The notes under the pieces are model-generated. The model ran no database searches and had not been told where the DNA came from. It was given only the letters and a program-made list of their open reading frames with translations. A stretch of 64,000 bases of DNA from Rutidosis leptorrhynchoides (lineage: Eukaryota; Streptophyta; Magnoliopsida; Asterales; Asteraceae), in contig NC_092337.1 in assembly GCF_046630445.1 (NCBI RefSeq), positions 357,112,001 to 357,176,000 on the forward strand. Direction: 5' to 3'. Shown one piece after another: positions 11,347 through 22,795 of the stretch (its first letter is position 1; the number at the start of each line of letters is the position of its first letter). The translations under genes and the position numbers were made by a program.

Positions 11347-12326
11347 TCAAATGAATATTACTCCTCATGACTAAATAATAATTATAATTAGTGTTTAAAT
11401 TAAGAGGAGAGCACTTTTTGTGTTAAAAATTAGATTTTTTTTCTTTCTTTTTTGAAATGTTTTTTACAAACATCAAGATCATATTAAATGTAGAGACCCG
11501 TCCTAATCCATCCGGACGAAGTCCATATCGATTATAAACGATTCACAACAGTTGATTACATCGCGAGGTACTTGACCTCTATATGATACATTTTACAAAC
11601 ATTGCATTCGTTTTTGAAAAGACAATCTTTCATTACATCGAAAGTTGACAACATGCATACCATTTCATAATATATCTTACTATAATTGACTTAATAATAA
11701 ATTTGATGAACTCAACGACTCGAATGCAACGTCTTTTGAAATATGTCATGAATGACTCCAAGTAATATATCTAAAATGAGCAAATGCACAGCGGAAGATT
11801 TCTTTCGTACCTGAGAATAAACATGCTTTAAAGTGTCAACCAAAAGGTTGGTGAGTTCATTAGTTTAACATCAATAATCATTTCATAATTTTAATAGACC
11901 ACAAGATTTTCATTCTTCATAAATATACGTCCCATGCATGGAGACAAAAATATCATTCATATGGATTGAACACCTGGTAACCGACATTAACAAGATGCAT
12001 ATATATGAATATCCCCATCATTCCGGGATCCTCCATCGGACATGATATAAATTTTGAAGTACTAAAGCATCCGGTACTTTGGATGGGGCTTGTTGGGCCC
12101 GATAGATCTATCTTTAGGATTCGCGTCAATTAGGGTGTCTGTTCCCTAATTCTTAGATTACCAGACTTACTAAAAAGTGGCATATTCGATTTCGATAATT
12201 CAACCATAGAATGTAGTTTCAATTACTTGTGTCTATTTCGTAAAACAGTTATAAAAACAGCGCATGTATTCTCAGTCCCAAAAATATATATTGCAAAAGT
12301 ATTTAAAAAGTGATTAATGAAACTCA

Positions 12327-12430
<104 letters not shown>

Positions 12431-13154
12431 AAAACAGTTAATAAAGTATTTGCATGTATTCTCAGCCCAAAAATGTAAAGAGTAAAAGGGATCAAATGAA
12501 ACTCACCTAATGTATTTTGTAGTAAAAATACATATGACTATACTGAACAATGCAGGGTTGGCCTCGGATTCACGAACCTATATCATTTGGATATTTATTA
12601 ATACACGTATTTGTAATCGAAAAATTATAACTTTATATATTATTAATTTGTATATATATTTGAAAATGATTTTTATCTATATAGTTATATAAATATATAT
12701 TAAAAATATTTAGTTGTTATATATGGATAGTTATATAAAGGTTGTTAATCCGATTAATTTATACTTATGTGTAATATACTTATAAGTATATTTTTATATA
12801 GATAATAATATTTAATATAAATAAAAGTTGTATTTAATTATATCGATAATATTACTACTAATGATACTCATTTTAATAATACTAAAAATGATATTAATAC
12901 TAATATTAATGAATATTATAATAAATGGTTTTATTTTCATAATGACACTAGTAATAATAACCATAATCATAATAATACTTGTATCAATATTAATCATATT
13001 AATAATACTAATACTACTGAATAATAATACTAGTAGTGATAATAATTTTTAGTAATAACAATAGTAATATCATCATTGTAATTATAATTACGATAATAAT
13101 CATATTTGGTAACTATAAATTTTATTAGTAAAAATAATTATACTAATAACTATA

Positions 13155-13158
13155 ACAC

Positions 13159-13221
<63 letters not shown>

Positions 13222-13231
13222 TAATAATAAC

Positions 13232-13269
<38 letters not shown>

Positions 13270-13297
13270 TAATAATAATTATAATAATGAAATGATG

Positions 13298-13337
<40 letters not shown>

Positions 13338-13353
13338 TAATAATAATAATAAC
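13155..13353. repeat. (AAT)n microsatellite, compound
   Basis: A long AAT/ATA tract with a few aac and gat interruptions, split near 13280-13300, inside the solo LTR. Frames through it are runs of Asn or Ile and are not genes. Confidence 0.95.
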
Positions 13354-13408
13354 TTTGAAATTGAGACTACCTCTTAAAAAAACGAAATCCAAAAAAAATT
13401 ATGCTACT

Positions 13409-13467
13409 GCAGGATTCGAACCCTTGACCTCTCGATACCCGTCAACACATGAAACCAGCTGGGCTGT
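13409..13467 (-). ncRNA. tRNA-like Pol III box pair inside the solo LTR
   Basis: On the minus strand an A-box-like agcccagctggtt (13455-13467) is followed about 40 bp on by a B box, gggttcgaatcc (13412-13423). This is the spacing of a tRNA or tRNA-derived SINE. A full cloverleaf is not evident, so a SINE head or a relic tRNA segment carried by the LTR is likelier than a working tRNA gene. Confidence 0.4.
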
Positions 13468-14037
13468 TTCCCTTATTCGAAATTATACAGAACCTAAAAA
13501 TATATAACCCGTAAACATGCTTCATCATCTTCATCAACAAATCATACAATTCAATCCCAAGTTCAAACAAGCTCCAACGATTTCAAATTTAGTTTTAGGA
13601 GTCTCAAACAATTAATAACTATATGATATCAATTCTTATCTAAATTGAACACGAGAAAAAAAAATATAAACAAACAAAAAAAAAAATTAAACTGCTGTTC
13701 GAAGGTTAAAAAAAAATATGATTTTGAGTTCTAAAACGTTATAGACTATGATTCGAACATGAAATAGTTTTTAAATCACTCATAAAAACTTTTTACATCA
13801 TCAATTGAATCTGCCATACTAAAACGAGCTCGAATTTAACCAAGAACAATACCTTTGACTTTTTAAAATCAATCTTTGACTCGAAAATTATCACTCAATA
13901 TGAAGAATTGGAACTTCATATTTTGCAGATAGTTTAGTCGATTTAATCCTAACAAAACCGCAATTCCAGATTTTGAAATGAATTCGTATTCGAGTTTTGG
14001 TAAAAAAAAAAAGAGACGAACAGAGATATCGAGCTGT

Positions 14038-14123
<86 letters not shown>
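14038..14123. repeat. (TA)n microsatellite
   Basis: About 43 TA units inside the solo LTR. Confidence 0.97.
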
Positions 14124-14128
<5 letters not shown>

Positions 14129-15144
14129 TAATTCTTCAACTGCTATGTTTGTGAAAATTAAATGATAATGATATTGAGGAGTCGACAGGTTTCCAATCAA
14201 AGAAGGAACGTTCAATTGATATATACTGAATGAATTTGGACATTCATAATTAACAGAGAAAAAAATAAATAAAAGAAATATGTAACTCATATAATGACTT
14301 GTAACCTCTTTTGTTTGTGTCCTGTGCTAAATTTCAATCTGTTATCAGATTAAGAGACAAGAATATATAGTTCAATCCTGACTTATAACAATATGTACGA
14401 ATTTTTCTGTTTATAGAATATATTCAATTACTATAAATAATTAAATAATGTATATATAATAATAGATTTAATAATGTTAATAATAATTATATTAACAATA
14501 ATAATAATAAATAAATAATAATAATACTGATAATAGCAATTATATAAATTTAATAATGATAATAATAATAATATTATTATTGATCAAGATAATAATAATA
14601 AAAAAAATAATGATAATAATATGATATTATTAGTAATGATGATAATAGTAGTTCTTATTAATAATAATAATAATACTATGATAAAATTAATACTAATAAT
14701 GATAGTTTTTAATTACTAATAATGACAATAATGTTATAAATGATAATAATAATCTTATTAGTTATAATAATATTAATATAATTAATGATGATAGTGATAT
14801 TAATAGTAATGATATAATAACTTCTACATATCAAATTTTTATATTTATATTTCTTATTAAAATGAATAATATTAATAATAAAAATATCAATATTAATATT
14901 AATATTAGTAATGAAAGTAATAATAATATTGATATATTAGTCATATTTTAACTTGTAATTACATTTAATATAATATAATATTACATTACAACTTATTCAT
15001 TATATCATATTGATAATAATATCATATATTTATTTATATATAGTCATCCTAACGATAACGTATCTATCTTGTTATGTTACATTTTCAATTCCAATTGATT
15101 AAAGTATACCTTATGGTTATTAGATACTTACACTTATATATTTA

Positions 15145-15148
<4 letters not shown>

Positions 15149-15208
<60 letters not shown>
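15149..15208. repeat. (TA)n microsatellite
   Basis: About 29 TA units near the LTR end. The stretch before it (14440-15010) is degenerate AAT/ATT-rich DNA. Confidence 0.95.
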
Positions 15209-15217
<9 letters not shown>

Positions 15218-15393
15218 TTACATATTTATTTGTACACAATCGTTCGTGAATCGTCGGAAGTAGTCAGAGGTCAAATGTATACATGTAAACTGTTCCAAAG
15301 TTTTCGAGACTCAACATTACAGACCTTGCTTATCGTGTCAGAAATATATAAAGATTAAGTTTAAATTGGGTCAGGAATTCCCGGGTCATCACA

Positions 15394-16742
15394 TTAAAAA
15401 TATAAACATTAAAAAAAACTGTGATAAATGTATTATATTGACAAGAAAAAGCTCAAAGAAATAACATTCATCGATAAATGTTCCTGATAATATTCATCGT
15501 GATGCATGTTATTTTTTGAGTGTTTATTTAGAGTTTAGAAATTAAGGTTTATAAATTAGGTTTTAGGGTTTCGATTGAGTTTTTCACACGAATGGTTTAG
15601 AGTTTAGGGTTTACTGAAAACTGATAAATATATGTGTGATTTGAGGAATACGTTTCCTCTTGATGAGGGAACCTCCTTTTATACATATACTTTATACGCA
15701 TTATCATCTTTATTTTAAAAAGCTTTGAAACCTAGAACCATCATTTTGGTCTCTAACCTCTTAAACATAAACCTTTGATTCATGCAAAACAAATTCGTGG
15801 GTGAATTCCTGTGATTTTCGAGATCAAAACAAGGTAAGCATGTTTGGATTTGAATGATTTTAGGAAGGAGTTTTAAAGGGGTTTTTGTATAAGTTAGGGA
15901 CTTGCTAAAATTCATGGTTATAAGTGTTTGATTTGGTTATTAGATAATTGTTATAGCGTATATACATATTATTTGAGGTTCCTAAAGTGTTAGATTGATC
16001 AAAACGTGTAAAAAATCGTGTTTTGGGTGTTTAGAACTCGTATTAGCTTTGTTCTTCGGCCCAAACACGTGTAGGTTGAGTCTATGTGCTACTATCTGTG
16101 TGGTATAGTTGAATGACACATGAGTTGTGTCAAGAAATCTATGTCTAGCAAAGACTATCGTTAAACTCTAGTCCGATCAGCTAGTGGTTGTAGGCCTGGC
16201 CAGACCGCCGGTCCCCTTGAGATACTATATGTATTTGTTATTGTTTTTGAAAAAAAAAAATGAGCTTGTGACTATATAGTAATATCTGTCTAGGTACCCC
16301 ATTTGCTTAGCACTGTACTAATCTCCCAGAGTTCCTCCTCTGCAGGTAGGAGGTTTTGCATCTTTTGTAAAAGGAAAGCAGTATTTTGTATGTGATATGT
16401 TTGACACTACAGTAGAACTCTGATGTCTATAATTAAATTATTTGGATACATGCTTTTGAAAGTAACACCAGTGGTGTTGTAAACGATATGATATTATATT
16501 GTGTTTAAATATAATACGTTTAATACTTCCGCTATGATTTAAAATAAAAAGTACGATTTTATGATTTGGGTTAATCATTTTCAGTATTGATGCCAATGAT
16601 ATGATGGATGGATTTTTCTCCTGAATAATGGTGTTCTTGAAAATCAAAAAAATTACGCGATTGACAACATACTGGAAAAAGCCACGCCCTATTCCTTTTT
16701 GTAGTTATGACAATAATTTTCATAAAATAATTGTTACTTATT
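15394..16742. other. Intergenic stretch, no gene; LTR-like features
   Basis: No convincing coding frame. An acaaggtaagcatgttt segment (15828-15845), a cttccgct word (16526) and the atgatttgggtta stretch resemble LTR leader and LTR tail blocks seen elsewhere in the window, so this may be a decayed plus-oriented LTR. I cannot define its ends. Confidence 0.4.
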
Positions 16743-16797
16743 AATTAGAGTAATTGTTGTTATCACTAGCATTTACGGGTCTGGGGGAGGATTAAAT

Positions 16798-17727
16798 TTG
16801 ACTAACGATGACACTGTGTTTCGAGGTTCTTCTACTTGGCAAAATATCACTAAAGCAGGTTCATTATTGGATGCTATGGGTCTTGAATTTAGCACTTCAT
16901 TTGTCAAAGAACTTGGAAATGGGAGAACAGTAAAGTTCTGGCAGGACGCGTGGATTGGAGATATTAAGCTAATGGACAAGTTTAACAGACTCTACGCCTT
17001 GGAAAATTTCAAGCAGGTCTCGGTGCTGGACCGTTTTGGCCACAATGAACTTCGTGGAGACTGGGTCAGGCCAATCAGAGGTAGGGCGCAAGGAGAATTG
17101 CAGGATCTAAAAAATCTTTTGGAACCCATTCGTTTAAAAGCAGAAGAGGAGGACAAATGGAGATGGTATTTGGACACAGAAGGTTTCTACAAAACAAAAA
17201 CGATGTCGAATTTGATAGACATAAAAAGATCATCATCATCTCATTCAAATTCGGGTGAAACTCTACGTAACAAGGCAATCCCATTAAAAGTAGAAATCTT
17301 CGTTTGGAGGGCAAGGCAAAAAAGGATCCCGGTAAGGATTGAATTAGAAAAAAGAGGAATCGATTTAGACTCAACTTTGTGCCCCTTATGCTTGATCGAA
17401 ACGGAGACTGCAGAGCACATTCTATCGCAATGTCCTAAAGTCTTGGAAATTTGGAATCAAGTGCTAAGCTGGTGGAATCTGCCATGCATTCCATCTCTTA
17501 CAATCAACCAAATTTTCGACGCAGACTCCTTAATTCCTGCTCCAACGTCGAACGTAAAGATTATTTGGCAAAGTTTAAAGTGGGTAACCTGTTATATGTT
17601 ATGGAAAGCGAGGAATGAAGTGGTGTTTAAAAATCATATTTGGATGCCTCAAAAGATTTTAACAAACATTCAATCGGTAAGTTTCGGCTGGATTTCCAAA
17701 CGCTTAAAGAAATCATCGTTGGAATGA
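16798..17727 (+). pseudogene. LINE ORF2 C-terminal fragment (zf-RVT region)
   Basis: An uninterrupted 309-codon frame encodes the region downstream of the reverse transcriptase core of plant L1 elements. Visible are FGNGRTVKFWQDAW-like text (ELGNGRTVKFWQDAWIGD, about residues 39-56), WRWYLDTEGFYKTKTM (about 121-136) and the zf-RVT cysteine motif CPLC..H....C (about residues 195-214), then a helical C-terminal tail with a WKARNE word. No start codon or RT catalytic core is present, because the copy is truncated at 16761. It is a 3' relic of ORF2, not a separate gene. The absence of stops over 309 codons suggests a fairly recent insertion. Function is lost for this copy. Confidence 0.85.
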
Positions 17728-17887
17728 CACCAGTGGCTGATAAATCCGAGCTTCTTCGTCTCTGCGTCAAACATTAGGACCGGTATAGGCTAATGACTCC
17801 TTTGTAACTCTTATAGATGTTCTCTTAAATACCCTTTTTGTATAGTCTTTGCTTTTGCTTAGCTGCAAATTTTTGGGCTGTAATCGA

Positions 17888-20581
17888 TGTAACATCCCGC
17901 GTTTTTCCGTTAAATTTATTTTTAACACCGTCTTTTTTTTTTAAATAATATCTTTCGCTATTTAAATTCCCAATTTCCGTTGACTAACGTTTATAATATT
18001 CTCGTTATTTAATTATAACATCACTCGTCTACTCGAGCGTTTTTAAAATATTTCGTTTGGTTAATTCCCGCACCCGACTACAAACATGAGGGACTTAAGT
18101 TGACAAGTGGGCAAAGTGGTGACTAGGTCAACTAGTCAACCACTTCACCTCCTCCATTCATTTCCACCAACACCTCTTCCTCTTTTTCTCTCTACTTCTC
18201 TTTTATGAACATAAACACCAAAATCACAAAATCATCATCTAAATCCGATTGGAGAAGCAAACATCAAAACAAATTGTACTTTTGGAATCCTCGTTTCATC
18301 CTCTTCGATTTGATACTAGTCTCATGGCATGGGGTAAGAATTTCTCATGAAACCCTAACTTGTTAAATTCGTTTTTGGACTTGTCAAGTGGTTAATTAGT
18401 GTCTATGGCTCGTAGGGATGTCGTGTATGTAATTTGTATGCTCGTTCTTCGTGTTTTGAAAATATGACATGAACACCCAAATGGGTCTAGCTTAATCTTG
18501 AGTTTTGGTTGCTCAAATGATGTTATAAGATAAAGTGTATGTGTTAAAAGTGTTAGTTACTTCATTAGCTTCGTTTTGATATGTTGGATGATGATAAACT
18601 AGCTCAATAACATGAAATGTGTTTTTGGTGAATCGATTATCGTTTTGGTAGGAACTTGATGCGGTTGAATGCTAGTTAAGACACTTGTTTGAATGTATGC
18701 TAGTTAACTAGTTAAAATTGTATGCGTAAATAGCTTCGAAATAGTGTGATGTATGCTAGCGTTTGATTAGTGAATCATAAGTCTCATTTGTGTCGAAATT
18801 GATTTTGAAACGATAACGTGGCTAGTGGTTTTGACGTAGTAAATGTTTATTGAAACTTGGAATATGCGTCTAGTTGCAATGTATGCGTTATTACCTTCAA
18901 AACGGCATATCATTTGTATGTTAAAAGTTCCCGAATCATAAAATACGTTTTACGAACTTGAAACTTTGAAAATAAACTTTTCTTGATCAATTGACGAGTT
19001 TTCGGTTATTGTAAATGATGTTTTTGCTTGATGAAAAGTGGTTAGTTGTATTCCTTGTCAAAATACCTTTCCTACGATATAAGATACTTGTTTTGGATGT
19101 TTACGGTTTAGGGTTTATGGGTATTTGAAGTTGGATTCGTGCATAAGTTGAAAACTGCAGAAAATAGCTGAACAGCAGGTCGCGCGGCGCGCACCCTACC
19201 CCGCGCGGCGCGCCAAATGGCCTGGACAGATTCTGACCTCCATGTCCCTTTTAACGTGAAATGTTTGACTAGCTACCGACATCCGATTCACATGAAACTT
19301 GTTCTAATATGCTTATATATGAATAAAAACCTCAGAAAAATAGTTCGGGACCTGACCCGAACGCGTTGACTTTTTCGTTGACTTTGACCAAGTTTGACTT
19401 TTAGTCAAACTTAACCAAACTTTTATACAATCATTCTAACATGCTTTTATACTTGTTTCTTGTATGAAACTTGACAACGTGATTCACATGCTATACTTAA
19501 TCGAGTCGTAACGAGCCATAGGACTAATTGAACACATTTCACCCGATCTTGTATCGCAACCGGTTAATTGACACAACTTACTTGTTTAGGTCAAGGCTAA
19601 GCAACTTTCATGCATACGTTACTTTGTGAAGTACTTTTATACTCGTGCACTCGAGGTGAGATCATAGTCCCACCTTTTCAACAACTTTTATTCTTTTAAA
19701 TTGTGGGCTGAGAAACATATACATTACATACTTATATACATTTCACATGTATATATACTTTTCATACTTTTATACTTTGAACACAAATACGAATACAAAG
19801 ATACAGACGAGTTAGAACAAAAGTCCTCAATCCAATTATCATTAGTTCCACTTGCAGGGTGTAAGTGTAAGCGAGTGATTATGTTGTGTGGCCATACGGG
19901 TTTAACGAACCCTCATTCAGACGGTTCGCTACCGTTAGTGGATGAAATATAATTTTCAACGTGCATAGTGTATGTTCTAACACTATATTCAAAATTCAGA
20001 GGGAAGATTCAGTTAAGCTTTGGTAATTGGGTGCTCGTGATACAAATACTATTTTGGAATGTGAACGATTCTGGTTGAACAATTCTTAAAGAACCTTGTG
20101 GTTCAATACAATTTACTTGCTAAACCTATGATTTCACCAACGTTTTTCGTTGACAGTTTTCTATATGTTTCTCAGGTTCATACTTGGCTATTTGATACAT
20201 GCTTCCGCGTACACTCATACTTGCTTGGGGTCAAGCATGCATGCATACACTCTGATTAATTGCTTGGAGTCAAGATACATACATACATACATACGCTAGT
20301 GATAGCACCTTTGGATTCAACTTTTGTTTAGATACTTACGCTATTTATGGCAACTGTGTTTTTAAACTAATTATGTCGCAAGTTATTTCATTTATACTTT
20401 ATGACTTTTGTAAACTTAGACTTGTTGTCGAACGGTTTTGTAAACTAAACTTGCAAGTCTTGTACCTTTCAAACGAACGCGACATAATTTTGGTCAAACG
20501 AGTCTCATATAGGGACTACGACCACGCAACGGGACCTAAGTTAACGACGCCGTCAATAACGGTTTTGTTCGGGTCGTTACA
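17888..20581 (+). repeat. Element D 5' LTR
   Basis: Starts tgtaacatcccgcg and ends gggtcgttaca. A pyrimidine-rich leader (18140-18200) lies in the first quarter. The GC island is at 19179-19214. The fixed blocks after it (tccgattcacatgaaact, the tgactttgacc stretch, gtgaagtactttta) are shared with the element B LTRs. No gene is seen. Confidence 0.92.
19179..19214. repeat. GC-only palindromic word pair in element D LTR
   Basis: Two near-identical words, gtcgcgcggcgcgc and ccgcgcggcgcgcc, flank a short accctac spacer. The same pair is at 24089-24122 in the 3' LTR. Surrounding LTR sequence is strongly AT-rich. Confidence 0.85.
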
Positions 20582-22795
20582 AGTGGTATCAGAGCGTTGG
20601 TTGTAGAGAACTAGGATGCATTAGTGTGTCTAACAGAGTCGTTAGGACGCATTAGTGAGTCTAGACTACAACCGGATAGTTAGCATTTGCATTCTGACAT
20701 ACATTTGCTATAGATAGCACTTACTTGACTACTTGTGCATTATACTTGAATCATTCTTAGGCAAACTTTTTAATGGTACCCAACCTTCATCACACGAACT
20801 CGTATTCCGCCACTTTTTTTTGTAACACACGTAAATTCATAATTCATACACGTATGGATGACGACGACTTCATTAGTCACACTTGTTCGGGAACTCTGTC
20901 TCCCGGATTGTTAATTGCCACCGTTTCAACTTACTATCGGTTTTCCACTGGTGTTTCTTACTATCTACTTTTTGGTGTCACTACCATCACTACTCTAGGT
21001 GAGTATCGTCATCAACATTTATCACTACGGTTGCGTACTACTCGTTATCATGACCCGTTACTCTTTTCATACCTAAATACATTATTGTCTGACTCGAACC
21101 GCATTGACGTGAACAATCATTTATACACTTCCCTCGGGGAACGCTTCCTTAGATTTGCAGAAATTCTTTCGATTTAATATGAGTCACGTTTGAGACGTCG
21201 TTACATTTTGTTCATTTTAGGTCTTCACGATGACAAGAACTTGAATCTATGGAGTGATGTGGGAATGGAGGTATGAGTTAGCGTAATATAACGACACTCG
21301 ATCAACGTGGTTATATTACGGTAAGACATACCAAAGTTCTAGTGACGCGTGATGGTGGTTAGACTCGATCAACCTAAACACCACCATGTGCCATGTACAT
21401 GACTTCATCTTTTCAGGTTTGGACATCCGAAAACTCCGAGAATATTGATAACAACCATACCGGGGACACACCTTCGACTTTTGTCGAACTGTATTTATGC
21501 TTCCGAATGAATTACCGATTCCTCTCGGCTTCAACCGTATGTTACCCGTGTATACTAGCTCGTCCTCGCGCAGTCTTATTGACTAACTACAATTTACTCG
21601 TTATGTTCACATCGGGGCGGAAACTTCTCTTGCATCACCCTCGTACTTCCGGTTCAGGAGGTCCTTATTCTAAATTCTAAATGGAGAGCGACTCTTCACG
21701 TCATACAAGTATTCGCCGCGAGGGTGGATAGTCCTAACAATCGTTTTCAAAACCCGATAAGAACTTGCCCCGACGAACGTTTTTGGAAACCGATAAATCT
21801 TCCGCGACGCGAATTTTCTTGAGAAACTTGTCCTAGCTAACGTTTTCAATTCCTAGCAAACTTGTTCAATATGCCTTAGGGAAATGTACCCCGTTTCGGA
21901 TCGAGATCCTCGTTTCACTTCTAGATTTTGGAGTACCTTACAAAAAGCCTCGGGACCGCATTTAGACATGAGTACCGCGTACCATCCACAACCCGACGGA
22001 CCGAACAAACATGCGATTTAAACCTTGGAAACCATAATACAAGTTTGTATTACCAACTTCAAATTTACTTGAGAAAAGTATTTTCCTTTAACCGAATCCT
22101 CGTACTACAATGATTTTCATTCGAGTTTTAACGTCACTCCTTTTGAAACCACATGTGACCGGAAACGTCATTCTCTTTTGTCGAACCAAGTAAACGATGA
22201 CCAATTCACCGGGACCGGGATTATTCATGAGCAACCGAGAAAATTTATTCATATTCAGGTAAAAACCCTACGCGACTCGTAATCACCAAGAGCTACGCCG
22301 ATGTTAGACGTAAACATTTCAAATTTCACGTGGGAAACCGCGTCACGTTAAGAGTCGCACCTTGGAAAGGTGCAATCCGTTTCGGGAAAACGTAGGAAGC
22401 TAAATCCGCGATATTTTGATCCTTTAAATTCTTGGGGTGTTTTGGACCCGTCGCTAGCCGTTTAGACTTTTCCGACTCATTTTGGGTCTCCGTTTATCCT
22501 ACATTCGATGTATCAACTTAAAGACGTGTTTTGTGAAACGAGAACTTATTATCTCCTTTGATGAACTCACTATCGACGATAACCCTCACTTCCTAGGAGG
22601 ACCGGTTGAAACCATAAATCGTGAAGCCAAACCTTAAAACAACATATGATCCCGACCGTCAAAAATTCGTTGAAATACCCTAGGACGTACTTCTCCCTCA
22701 CTCGTAGAATTGGCAACGCAAGATCTCGAGGAAGATTCAACAACTACTACTTCCAACTAAATTTCGGGACGAAATTTCTTTTGAGGTGTGGATAA
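20582..22795 (+). mobile_element. Element D internal region, pol-derived relic
   Basis: The primer-binding site tggtatcagagc (20584-20595, complementary to initiator Met tRNA) follows the LTR. The polypurine-type tract is the aatttcgggacgaaatttc stretch about 22759-22777. Between them, about 21950-22040 resembles integrase DNA of element B around 47440-47520, and about 22340-22420 resembles the segment at 47835-47915. No intact gag, RT or integrase frame exists; open stretches at 20773-21177 and 21393-21680 show no recognisable domain. Confidence 0.75.

Noticed and set aside
13409-13467. Functional tRNA gene
   Set aside because: A and B boxes are present but no acceptor stem or full cloverleaf could be drawn.
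13106-13507. Asn/Ile-rich frame of 133 codons
   Set aside because: Product of the AAT microsatellite in the solo LTR.
19701-19952. 83-codon frame, identical at 24610-24861
   Set aside because: Duplicate only because both lie in the paired LTRs of element D; no domain, so an LTR shadow.
20773-21680. Open stretches in the interior of element D as a new gene
   Set aside because: No domain or codon pattern; the region is a decayed interior between near-identical LTRs.
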